From: a virus
Virus record (IMG/VR): IMGVR_UViG_3300036835_000339
Coordinates: 1 to 36,281 of that record
Direction: 5' to 3' (one strand)
DNA: 36,281 nt
The notes beneath the pieces are model-generated. The model worked only from the letters and a program-made list of their open reading frames with translations. It was not told the origin of the DNA and searched no databases. This document shows positions 29,852 to 36,281 of this stretch, one piece after another (position 1 is the stretch's first letter; every line of letters starts with the position of its first letter). The position numbers and the translations under genes are program-made.

Positions 29852-30321
29852 TGCCGCTGCCCGAGCTGCGCGACCGCCTCGCCGAAGTCCTGATGCAAAC
29901 CCCGGCAGTGGCCGTCGACTACGGCACGGAACCGGCCGAGCTGAGCCTGCGGATCGTTTTCCCCTATCAACCGAAGCAACCGCCGGAGATCGTGCCGGCG
30001 GCCTGGCTCGGCGATAGCACCGGCACGATCGCGCAGGCGGGTCTCGAGATCTGGGTCCACACCTTGCCGATCACGGTCGCCGTGCACGACGCCGGCGTGG
30101 CCGAGATGGAGCGGGCCGCGGTCGAGGCCTTTCTCGCCGCGATCGTGGCCCAGCTACGGCGCCACGTCACGCTCACGTCGAACGATGTCTTCTTGGCGGT
30201 CACGGCCTACGAGGAGGGCGTGATCGCGTTCCAGGGCAAGACCTATCGTGGGTTCACGCTGACCGCCGAGCTGACCGAGAAATTTGAGGTCGCCAACGAC
30301 TACTGGCCACAAGCCGTGTGA
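29851..30321 (+). CDS. Tail terminator-like protein
   Basis: 156 residues; the ATG shares a base with the previous stop. Start ELRDRLAEVLMQTPAVAVDY, strands AGLEIWVHTLPITVAVHD, a helix of VAEMERAAVEAFLAAIVAQL and an end strand (YRGFTLTAELTEKFEVAN) match the alpha/beta layout of gpU/gp17-like tail terminators. Gene order (gp10-like, this, then tail tube) supports it. The family call is by layout. Confidence 0.65.
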   Translation: MPLPELRDRLAEVLMQTPAVAVDYGTEPAELSLRIVFPYQPKQPPEIVPAAWLGDSTGTIAQAGLEIWVHTLPITVAVHDAGVAEMERAAVEAFLAAIVAQLRRHVTLTSNDVFLAVTAYEEGVIAFQGKTYRGFTLTAELTEKFEVANDYWPQAV

Positions 30322-30330
30322 GGGATGCCG

Positions 30331-30591
30331 ATGGCTGATGACGCAACGACTCCGACTGTGGAGACGCCACCCGAGCCGGCGGAACCGGTCAAGCGCGCGA
30401 AGGCCCTCTACTACATCGGCGACACCGATCCGGTGAGTGGCGCCCCCGCGCAATACGTGCTCGGGGTGCCGGCGCGCGACCTGACGGAGGACGACATTCG
30501 GGTCTTAAGCGAAGCCGAGTATGCCGGTGCCCTCGGCGCCGGCATCTACGCCAAGACGGCCCCGGCCCTGAAGAAGGGGGGAGGGAGCTAG
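30331..30591 (+). CDS. Small protein before tail tube, unknown
   Basis: 86 residues from ATG 30331; the ATG at 30325 is possible but sits too close to the AGGG. The start is Pro/Glu/Thr-rich and disordered. A short fold follows (ALYYIGDTDPVSGAPAQYV, then VPARDLTEDDIRVLSEAEYA), like small phage proteins beside tail-tube genes. It ends in a basic, Gly-rich tail. Role unknown. Confidence 0.58.
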   Translation: MADDATTPTVETPPEPAEPVKRAKALYYIGDTDPVSGAPAQYVLGVPARDLTEDDIRVLSEAEYAGALGAGIYAKTAPALKKGGGS

Positions 30592-30593
30592 GA

Positions 30594-31622
30594 ATGGCGA
30601 CGATCACGAATGTGCAAAGCCTGCAAGGGCAGGAAGCGAAGATCGAAGCCGAGCGCTGCGTCGCCGAAGCGGTGATGACTCGCTGGCTCTACGCCACGAT
30701 GGGCAACTTCCGCTGGACCTATGCCCAGGAAGCGCTCGACATTCCGATCCAAACGCGCAGCTTCCACGCGCATAAGGATTTCGCACTCGGGCGCTACCAT
30801 AACACCTTCAGTTATGAAGAAATCATGAGCTTCGAGGACATGCCCTGGTGGCTCTGCATGATCCTTAAAGGGGGGCCCGGGCAGCGCACCGGCGTCACCA
30901 CCGGCAGCACCCCGCCCGGCTTCGCCTATGTCTCGGTGCCGAGCAGCAGCGTCGACGATCTCGACAGTTTCACCATGAAGTTCTGGGAGCCGAGCAACAT
31001 CTACACGATCGACCGCGTGATGTGCAACTCGGCGACCTTCGCCTTCGATGCCGTCAATAACCCGGCCTGGGTGATGACGCTCGATCTGATGGGCCGGCTC
31101 CTGACCTCGGGCTCGAGCTACGACGCGGTGGCCGATCGCACCCGCCATATCATCCGCGCCGCCGGGACCAAGGTCTATATCGACGAACCGGGCGGCGTGA
31201 TCGGCACGACGCAAGTGCTCGGCAAGCTCCGCTCCGGCTCGATTACGATCGATAACCAGATCGAAACCAAACAGTTCAGCGAAGACGCCCTGACTGACGC
31301 CTGCGACGTCGGCCGCGGCGAGCAGCTCGTCACCGGCGAGCTCGTGATCGAGTTCAAGGACGATAGCGAATTCGCCAAGATGCGCAGCGGCACCGCGCGC
31401 AAACTGCGGTTTGAGGCGCCCGGCGAGGTCATCGGGACGACGCCGGACACGACGTATCTGTGGCAGGTCGATATTCCGGTCGCGCACTGGATGGCGCCGA
31501 CGATGGACTACGCCGGGCAGAACAAGATCCAAACCTTCGGCTTCATGGGCTACACCGACGCAACCAGCCCGCAGCCGATCAGCATCAAGACGGTGAACGC
31601 CCTGGCGACGATCGCGGCTTGA
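30594..31622 (+). CDS. Major tail tube protein
   Basis: 342 residues, two bases after the previous stop. It is beta-rich: FAYVSVPSSSVDDLDSFTMK, ATFAFDAVNNPAWVMTLDLM, then SITIDNQIETKQFSEDALTD and ELVIEFKDDSEFAKMRSG, fitting a tail-tube double barrel with added domain. Position between tail terminator and tail chaperone is that of the major tail protein. It is longer than many tube proteins. It forms the DNA channel of the tail. Confidence 0.78.
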   Translation: MATITNVQSLQGQEAKIEAERCVAEAVMTRWLYATMGNFRWTYAQEALDIPIQTRSFHAHKDFALGRYHNTFSYEEIMSFEDMPWWLCMILKGGPGQRTGVTTGSTPPGFAYVSVPSSSVDDLDSFTMKFWEPSNIYTIDRVMCNSATFAFDAVNNPAWVMTLDLMGRLLTSGSSYDAVADRTRHIIRAAGTKVYIDEPGGVIGTTQVLGKLRSGSITIDNQIETKQFSEDALTDACDVGRGEQLVTGELVIEFKDDSEFAKMRSGTARKLRFEAPGEVIGTTPDTTYLWQVDIPVAHWMAPTMDYAGQNKIQTFGFMGYTDATSPQPISIKTVNALATIAA

Positions 31623-31628
31623 GCACAT

Positions 31629-31643
31629 TTCCCGATTTCGGGA
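31629..31643. promoter_or_regulatory. TTCCCG-type operator inside late operon
   Basis: TTCCCG-ATTT-CGGGA (last base C in place of A in the full palindrome), seven bases after the tail-tube stop. Fifteen bases match the site at 11495 exactly. No promoter is seen beside it, so it could stop elongating polymerase in lysogens. Confidence 0.5.
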
Positions 31644-31667
31644 CTGATCACCGACGTGAAAGGGAGA

Positions 31668-31713
31668 TTCCCCCCGTGTCGGGGGGAAATGGCGAAGCCA
31701 AAGGGGGGAACGA
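31668..31713 (+). promoter_or_regulatory. Two-hairpin leader with G-rich ribosome site (copy C)
   Basis: Hairpin 1 is TTCCCCCC (31668-31675), loop GTGTC, GGGGGGAA (31681-31688), a perfect 8-bp stem. Hairpin 2 is TGGC-GAA-GCCA (31690-31700). AAGGGGGG (31701-31708) then serves the ATG at 31714. Compared with copy A, both stems changed in sequence and length but kept pairing, and the GAA loop is constant. The C-run can also pair with the ribosome-site GGGGGG. Confidence 0.62.
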
Positions 31714-32259
31714 ATGCCGGCGCAAACGAAGAGTCAAAACGGGGTCGCCGGCTTTCTCTTTAGCCCGGTCTGGGCCTGGGTTGCCTACCCGGCGCTGGAG
31801 ATCGCCGGCGACGATCTGCCTGACGACCCGGCCTATCACGGATTTCGGATCGAAGTGATCACGAACATCAACGGCTTCAAGGCGCGCGAGCACGACGTCG
31901 CCCTGCGCGCCTTTGTCGCCGCGACGCGCGCCTTCGCCGAGTCGGGCGACATGGAGGCGCTGGATCGAGCCGAGGAGGAGTACCTCGCCGCCATCGCTTG
32001 GCGGGTGCGTGCCTGGAATTGGCAAGAACCGAACGTCGCTGGCGAGATCGTCGATCTGCCGGCGCCGGGCAATACCGTCGAGGAGGACGGCTGGCGGGCG
32101 TTTTTCTATCTCCCGCCGGAGCTCAGGACGTGGGTCGTGCGCGTGATCCGTCAGGCCGTGCGCCCAAAAGTGACGACCCCGCCATCGCCGAATGCTGGGA
32201 CTACGGTCGGGCCAACCCCGCCCTCGAGCAGCCCGGCGGCGACGCTCCCGGACTCCTGA
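31714..32259 (+). CDS. Tail assembly chaperone, short (zero-frame) product
   Basis: 181 residues. The helical body (AREHDVALRAFVAATRAFAE, MEALDRAEEEYLAAIAWRVR) and its place between tail tube and tape measure are those of lambda gpG-like chaperones. After residue 152 the zero frame reads only a Thr/Pro/Ser-rich tail, the sign that the useful coding moves to the -1 frame. This product and the frameshifted one should coat the tape measure during tail assembly. It is preceded by leader copy C. Confidence 0.78.
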   Translation: MPAQTKSQNGVAGFLFSPVWAWVAYPALEIAGDDLPDDPAYHGFRIEVITNINGFKAREHDVALRAFVAATRAFAESGDMEALDRAEEEYLAAIAWRVRAWNWQEPNVAGEIVDLPAPGNTVEEDGWRAFFYLPPELRTWVVRVIRQAVRPKVTTPPSPNAGTTVGPTPPSSSPAATLPDS

Positions 32260-32447
32260 TCGAGGCGTGGCTGCTGGCCGGCGGACGGATGAACCTGGCC
32301 GAGTACGCGCAGCTCGATATGCGCTGGTACTGGGAATTGCGCGCCGCCCTGTCGGCCTGGCGTGACGGCCAAAGTCAGGGCGGCGATATGCGCCGGCGGA
32401 TGGCCGAGGAGCTGGCTCGCCGGCAGGGGATCGGGGTGACGGGTTAG
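31714..32447 (+). CDS. Tail assembly chaperone, -1 frameshift fusion (G-T type)
   Basis: A -1 shift at the slippery site 32163-32169 joins residues 1-152 of the zero frame to 92 residues in the -1 frame, giving about 244 residues. The -1 part is protein-like (GLLIEAWLLAGGRMNLAEY, then LDMRWYWELRAALSAWRDGQ) and lacks a ribosome site of its own at the right place, so it is unlikely to be a separate gene. Its stop overlaps the end of the reverse-strand moron by 3 bases. Product ratio would be set by frameshift efficiency. Confidence 0.75.
32163..32169 (+). promoter_or_regulatory. -1 ribosomal frameshift site C_CCA_AAA
   Basis: The zero-frame codons are CGC CCA AAA GTG, so CCCAAAA fits X_XXY_YYZ exactly; slipping back gives CCC AAA AGT GAC. 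This is the usual type of site in tail chaperone genes. No Shine-Dalgarno-like enhancer is obvious just upstream, and the hairpin downstream was not modelled. Confidence 0.75.
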
Positions 32448-32899
32448 CGCAGATGAGCGCGGTCGGCGCGCAGGAGCGAAACGTAGATGCGGCCGAGGAC
32501 GAAAACATGCACCGCCACCGCGAGCGCGAACGGCCAGGCATGGGTCGCCGCCCATGGCGCCCCCGAGGTCGTGCCGTATGGATCTTCAAAGCCATTGCGC
32601 CACGCCTTGAAGATGAGCAGCACGATCACGCCGGCACAGGCGGCGATGAAGCCGAGCAGACCGAGCACCTCGCCCTCGCCCAGCGGCTTTGCCGCGGTGG
32701 CCGCTTTGGCCGCTTTCGATTGCTCGACATATGGCGTACGCAGATCATCGCCGCGGACCTTGGCCGCGACGCCGGCGGCAAGCAGATTCACGAGCGGTGG
32801 TTTCTCGCCGGTCGTATGGGCGGTTCCGCAGGCGAAACAGAGTTCGCGGCTGCCGTCATTCTTTTCCCCGCACTCGGGGCAATACCAGTCCGTGGACAC
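32444..32899 (-). CDS. Reverse-strand zinc-ribbon membrane protein (moron)
   Basis: 151 residues from a GTG at 32899 with AAGGGAAAGG just upstream; a longer frame to 32995 gives a poor N-terminus. Start: a zinc ribbon, WYCPECGEKNDGSRELCFAC (C7, C10, C21, C24). Then an Ala/Lys-rich linker (about 35-75) and two membrane segments, about 78-97 (VLGLLGFIAACAGVIVLLIF) and 121-143. It sits against the late genes between chaperone and tape measure, with its end overlapping the chaperone stop. This is the classic placing of a moron, a gene gained from elsewhere and perhaps expressed in the lysogen. Role unknown; membrane-linked exclusion is one option. Confidence 0.68.
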   Translation of the reverse strand: MSTDWYCPECGEKNDGSRELCFACGTAHTTGEKPPLVNLLAAGVAAKVRGDDLRTPYVEQSKAAKAATAAKPLGEGEVLGLLGFIAACAGVIVLLIFKAWRNGFEDPYGTTSGAPWAATHAWPFALAVAVHVFVLGRIYVSLLRADRAHLR

Positions 32900-32961
32900 G
32901 AAGCACCTTTCCCTTGGGTTTCGCGGCATCCATCGCCGCACGGCCGCAAACCATACCACAA

Positions 32962-32982
32962 CTACGACGTTTCTTGCATAAT
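32962..32982 (+). promoter_or_regulatory. CTACGA/extended -10 promoter before tape measure
   Basis: CTACGA (32962-32967), nine bases, then CATAAT (32977-32982) within TTGCATAATT. It matches the layout at 10726, 18058 and 18552. The tape-measure ATG at 32995 is 12 bases past the -10, so the leader would be very short, with AGGG as a weak ribosome site. It may make up for the break caused by the reverse-strand gene. Confidence 0.55.
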
Positions 32983-32994
32983 TAGGGATTTGCA

Positions 32995-35610
32995 ATGGCG
33001 ACGGGCGAACAGGTCACCATTACCTTAACCGCCAAAGACGGTGCAAGTCAGACCTTCCAAAAGGTCGGGCGCTCAGCCCAGGACATGGGCAAGCAGATCG
33101 ACGACGCCGGGAAGAGAGCCGGCACGGTCGGCGATCGTTTCAACCAGGCCGGCGCCCGGATCGGGCTCGCCTTCTCGGCAGCGCAAGGAGCGCTGACCGA
33201 ATTCGCCCGGGCCGCGGCCGAGAGCGAGGCTAGTCAAGCCCGGCTCGATACCGCGATCGAGAACACCGGCCACGTCACCCTCGAATATGCCGACGCCCTC
33301 GACAAAGCCAGCGCGGCCGCGATCAAGCTGGGGTTTGACGACGAGGACGCGGCCGACAGTATCGCCACCCTGACGACCGCCACGGGTGACGCGCAGACCG
33401 CGATCAATGATCTCTCGGTAGCCGAAGACATTGCCCGCACCCGCAAGATTTCGCTCGCCCAGGCGACCTCGATCGTGGTCGCCGCCGAGCAGGGGCGGAT
33501 GGGCGCCCTCCAACGCCTCGGCATCCAGCTCGACGCCAACGCCACCCGCGAGGAGCGGATGGACGCCTTGCAGGCGAAATTCGCTGGCAACGCTGAAGCC
33601 TATAGCCAGACGACGGCCGGCACGGTCGACCGCTTGCAGGCCGAATTCGGCAACCTCGAGGAATCGGCCGGCGCCGCCTTCGGTCAATTGCAGCCCTTTA
33701 TCGCCTTACTCCCCGGTCTCTCGATCGCCTACTCCGGCTTGGCGACGACGGTCGGCGCCCTGATCCCGGAATTGGAAGGGGCGGCCGTCGCCGCGACCGC
33801 GCTCGATCTCGCCCTCGGTCCGGTCGGTCTCGTTGCCGCCGGTATTGCGGCGGCTGGTGCACTCGCCCTCTTCATTGCCAAAACCGGCGATGCCGATGAC
33901 CGGATGCTCGATCTTGGCAAGTCGGCGGGTGATCTCAACCAAACGCTCGCCGATCTGGCCACCAGCGGCTTTACGACGGCGCAGCTCGAGGCGATCCGCG
34001 GCTACGAGGAAGCCATCCAGGAGATGGGTCGCAACTCGAACGCGACGGTGCCCGAGCTGAAAGCGGTCAACGACCAGATCACGCAGATCCAAGCCCAGCT
34101 CGAAGGGCCGTATCCATTAACGATCGATCCCAAGGACGCTGACGCGGCCCGGGCCGCCCTCGAGCGCCAGCTGGCCGCGCTCGAGGCGACGCGCGATCGC
34201 TACGAGAGCGCGATCCTGAGCAACGAGCAATACCTCCAGGTCCAGCAAGACATTGAGGAGATCTACGCCGGGGCCAACCCCCTCAACTTTGCCCTCGTCG
34301 AGCAACATCTCAAGGATCTCACCGCCGACATGCACGCCGGCGGCGAAACCGCCGATCAGTACGTGCAGAACGTTCACGATCTGAAAGAGCAAGAGGACAC
34401 CTACGGCTTAAGCCTCGATCAGATCACCCAGCAAACGCTCGATGCCGACGCGGCCAGTAACGAGTATTTCAACACCCTCGGCCGCGGCGGTAAGAGCCTG
34501 CAGGTCCTCGGCGATCAATTCACCGATATGGGCGAGGCCTCGCTCCACGCCGCCGACGGGGTCAAGGCGATCGACACGGCGACGAAGTCGTACGTCAACA
34601 CCCTCTCCGGGGCGGGGCGCGGCGAACAAGTCCTCGGCCAGCAATTCACGGAGATGGACGTCGGCGGGATCAACGCCGCCAATTCCGCCCTCGCCGATAC
34701 CGCCCGGCGGGCCAACGAGGCCGACGCCGCCCTGCGCAAACAGATGGGCGCCTACTACGGTCTGGCCGATGGCGTCACGACCGCCAAAGACGCGCAAGCC
34801 GCGTTCAAAGCGACGCAGGACGGGATCATCGCCGCCCAAGAGCCCTACACGCACCAGCTCAGTGAATACCAAACCCAGCTCGGCTACATCAACGACGCGG
34901 TCGATCTGCTCAACCAGCGCCAGGCCGAAGGCATCCCCTTAACCAAGGAACAGACCCAATTCCTGAACGATGCCGGCGACGCTCAGGCCCGGCTCCAGGG
35001 TGGGACCGAAGACGCCACGATCGCGCTGGGGTTGCAGGCCGAGCAGTACGCCGAAAACATGAAAATCGGCGACGAGATGAATCAGAAGCTCGGGGATCAG
35101 ACCGGGGCCACGGAAACGCTGACGGCCACCCTCAACAATCTGATCGCCGCCCTGCAAGGCATTCCGGGGTACGTCTCGTCCACGGTCAATGTCGATACGA
35201 CCGCGGCCACGAACAACATCAACTACATCAACCGCCAGCTTGACGAGCTCAACGGCCGGACGAGTTACGCCACCGTCGTCATCCAGAGTTACTACACCGG
35301 CAAAGGGGTGGGCTACACCACCGGCGAGGCCCTCGGCGGCTTGATCCCGAGCCCGCGCGAGGTCAAACGCGCGCAGCACGGCGCGGCGCTGACCGGCTGG
35401 AGTTGGGTGGGCGAGGCTGGCCCGGAGCTGATCTACGCGCCCGGCGCGCGGGTGCTGCCGCATACGGCGAGCGTGGCTTCGACGAAGGGAGCGCGCGCGA
35501 CCTACTCATTCCCCAATGCGACCTTCAACATTGCGGCCAATGACCCGACGGAGTTCGCGCGCAAGTTCGACCGGCAGATGGCCGCCTACCGCTACGGGGA
35601 CCTGCGCTAA
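32995..35610 (+). CDS. Tail tape measure protein
   Basis: 871 residues. The start (QVTITLTAKDGASQTFQKVG) is the usual tape-measure N-terminus. Long helices follow; a hydrophobic stretch at about 255-300 (ALGPVGLVAAGIAAAGALAL) is typical for the membrane-active part. Residues about 480-570 contain two related units of about 40 residues (LQVLGDQFTDM and EQVLGQQFTEM). The end has the standard GWSWVGEAGPELIYAPGA motif before HTAS. At about 0.15 nm per residue the tail would be near 130 nm (family rule, not measured). No lysozyme or peptidase domain is seen. The stop shares a base with the next start. Confidence 0.93.
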   Translation: MATGEQVTITLTAKDGASQTFQKVGRSAQDMGKQIDDAGKRAGTVGDRFNQAGARIGLAFSAAQGALTEFARAAAESEASQARLDTAIENTGHVTLEYADALDKASAAAIKLGFDDEDAADSIATLTTATGDAQTAINDLSVAEDIARTRKISLAQATSIVVAAEQGRMGALQRLGIQLDANATREERMDALQAKFAGNAEAYSQTTAGTVDRLQAEFGNLEESAGAAFGQLQPFIALLPGLSIAYSGLATTVGALIPELEGAAVAATALDLALGPVGLVAAGIAAAGALALFIAKTGDADDRMLDLGKSAGDLNQTLADLATSGFTTAQLEAIRGYEEAIQEMGRNSNATVPELKAVNDQITQIQAQLEGPYPLTIDPKDADAARAALERQLAALEATRDRYESAILSNEQYLQVQQDIEEIYAGANPLNFALVEQHLKDLTADMHAGGETADQYVQNVHDLKEQEDTYGLSLDQITQQTLDADAASNEYFNTLGRGGKSLQVLGDQFTDMGEASLHAADGVKAIDTATKSYVNTLSGAGRGEQVLGQQFTEMDVGGINAANSALADTARRANEADAALRKQMGAYYGLADGVTTAKDAQAAFKATQDGIIAAQEPYTHQLSEYQTQLGYINDAVDLLNQRQAEGIPLTKEQTQFLNDAGDAQARLQGGTEDATIALGLQAEQYAENMKIGDEMNQKLGDQTGATETLTATLNNLIAALQGIPGYVSSTVNVDTTAATNNINYINRQLDELNGRTSYATVVIQSYYTGKGVGYTTGEALGGLIPSPREVKRAQHGAALTGWSWVGEAGPELIYAPGARVLPHTASVASTKGARATYSFPNATFNIAANDPTEFARKFDRQMAAYRYGDLR

Positions 35611-36281
35611 TGCGCCTCCTCGCCTTCAACGGCGTTTCCTTTGCCGCGCTCCAGCTCGGCGCCGGCGTCACCCGTGACGGCCAACCCGGGCCCGAGGTCT
35701 CCCCCCTGACCCTGGCCCGCCGCGGGTATCTGCCGGTCCACCTCGGCGTGGCACAGGGCGTGAAAACCATCACCGGCCAATTCATCGTCGCCCCGGGAAT
35801 CGACGCCGAGCAGGCGCTGCTCAACGCGATCGGCATCTGGAACCCGCGCGATGAGACCGAGCGGTTACTCGAGGGCGAGCTCAACGACGGCACGCCGGTC
35901 CAGACTTACGCCGCCCTCGGCGCCTACCGTTTCCTCGCCGTCAACCAATTCGAGCTCGAGTTTTCCCAGGCCGATCCGACCTGGTGGCGGCCGACGCCGG
36001 TCACCTACGGTCCGGTGACCTGGCCCTACGAGGCGGCCGCGAGCTTGGCAGCGCCGAACACGGGCAAGGCGTTGACCAATCTCGTCGTCACGATCACGCC
36101 GGCGGCGAACAAAGCGAGCGGTGAGTTTCAGTGGCGGCGCCAGTTTACGATTACCAACAACTCCGATATGCCGCTGCGCCGGCACCCGGTCGAGGTCGCG
36201 CTCGGCGATACCTCGACCTGGGCCGGACCGCCGATCGCCGGCCGCGTCTGTGTCTTTCTCGACGGGCTCGAGGTCCCGGCC
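35610..36281 (+). CDS. Distal tail (Dit-like) protein, N-terminal part; continues at 2
   Basis: Start of the 764-residue protein whose rest is at 2-1750; the join across the circular closure keeps the frame. My translation starts MRLLAFNGVSFAALQLGAGV. Residues 30-75 (SPLTLARRGYLPVHLGV, then KTITGQFIVAPG) and 105-127 (YRFLAVNQFELEFSQADPTW) fit the Dit N-terminal ring domain, where the FSQADPTWW motif near the domain end is a common feature. The ATG shares a base with the tape-measure stop. It should cap the tail tube and hold the tip proteins. Confidence 0.85.
   Translation, partial: MRLLAFNGVSFAALQLGAGVTRDGQPGPEVSPLTLARRGYLPVHLGVAQGVKTITGQFIVAPGIDAEQALLNAIGIWNPRDETERLLEGELNDGTPVQTYAALGAYRFLAVNQFELEFSQADPTWWRPTPVTYGPVTWPYEAAASLAAPNTGKALTNLVVTITPAANKASGEFQWRRQFTITNNSDMPLRRHPVEVALGDTSTWAGPPIAGRVCVFLDGLEVPA
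36155..36281. repeat. Terminal direct repeat, right copy (circular closure)
   Basis: Identical over 127 bases to the left end. Unique genome length is therefore 36,154 bp. Confidence 0.95.

Noticed and set aside
30588-31628. Long - strand open frame opposite the tail tube gene
   Set aside because: It mirrors the + strand gene codon for codon and has no ribosome site or known pattern; a high-GC shadow.
32962-32980. Sigma54-like promoter (TACGACG ... TTGCA) before the tape measure
   Set aside because: The -12 TTGCA fits but the essential GG at -24 is missing, and the related boxes at 10726, 18058 and 18552 have ordinary -10 elements.
1-36281. CRISPR array, insertion sequence, rRNA or tRNA gene
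   Set aside because: No regular spacer-repeat unit, transposase, or RNA gene pattern was seen anywhere in the window.

Overview
The window is one complete, circularly closed genome of a small temperate siphophage. Bases 36155-36281 repeat bases 1-127 exactly, so the unique genome is 36,154 bp, and the distal tail gene that runs off the right end continues in frame at the left end. The DNA is GC-rich (about 65% by eye). Genes are tightly packed, mostly on the + strand, with many 1-4 base start/stop overlaps and good GGAG-type ribosome sites. No tRNA, polymerase, primase or helicase gene was seen. The host cannot be named. High GC, strong Shine-Dalgarno sites, one apparently leaderless gene and an Excalibur-type lipoprotein would fit Chloroflexota, Deinococcota or some Actinomycetota, but this is weak inference.

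Layout, read around the circle. 20.6-31.6 kb is the head and tail-tube module: small and large terminase, a degenerate metallopeptidase-like protein, portal fused to a MuF-like domain, a Com-like zinc ribbon, prohead protease, HK97-type capsid, connector/completion proteins and tail tube. 31.7-35.6 kb holds the tail chaperone with a canonical -1 frameshift site, a reverse-strand zinc-ribbon membrane moron, and the tape measure. 35.6 kb across the junction to 5.6 kb holds the distal tail protein, a beta-helix tail spike, a hub-like protein and another structural protein. 5.65-7.45 kb is lysis: an amidase and three small membrane proteins. 7.7-10.3 kb is lysogeny: excisionase-like protein, tyrosine integrase, a putative attP, and a leftward HTH repressor. 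10.3-20.4 kb is the early region: annealing protein, initiator with an internal iteron cluster, HTH regulators, VRR-NUC nuclease, many small zinc-binding proteins, a secreted lytic transglycosylase and a lipoprotein.

The most striking feature is a regulatory layer outside the genes. (1) A palindrome TTCCCG-N4/5-CGGGAA occurs in six regulatory or intergenic places, with head-to-tail variants at several more. It sits just after the main early promoter, overlaps the excisionase promoter, follows the late promoter, and also lies in the attP region, before the replication gene and inside the late operon. This resembles a dispersed operator network. (2) Six promoter candidates share an extended -10 TGCTANNAT, four of them with a CTACGA box nine bases upstream. 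(3) Seven GGCCTAAT-type repeats, most spaced about 11 or 22 bp, flank the end of the integrase gene. (4) A two-hairpin leader ending in a G-rich ribosome site occurs in front of three late genes.

Function as a system (inference): the repressor holds the early, excisionase and terminase promoters through the TTCCCG operators. On induction the initiator acts on its internal iterons and relies on the host replisome. The terminase operon then packages DNA into an HK97-type capsid joined to a flexible tail of roughly 130 nm, estimated from the 871-residue tape measure.
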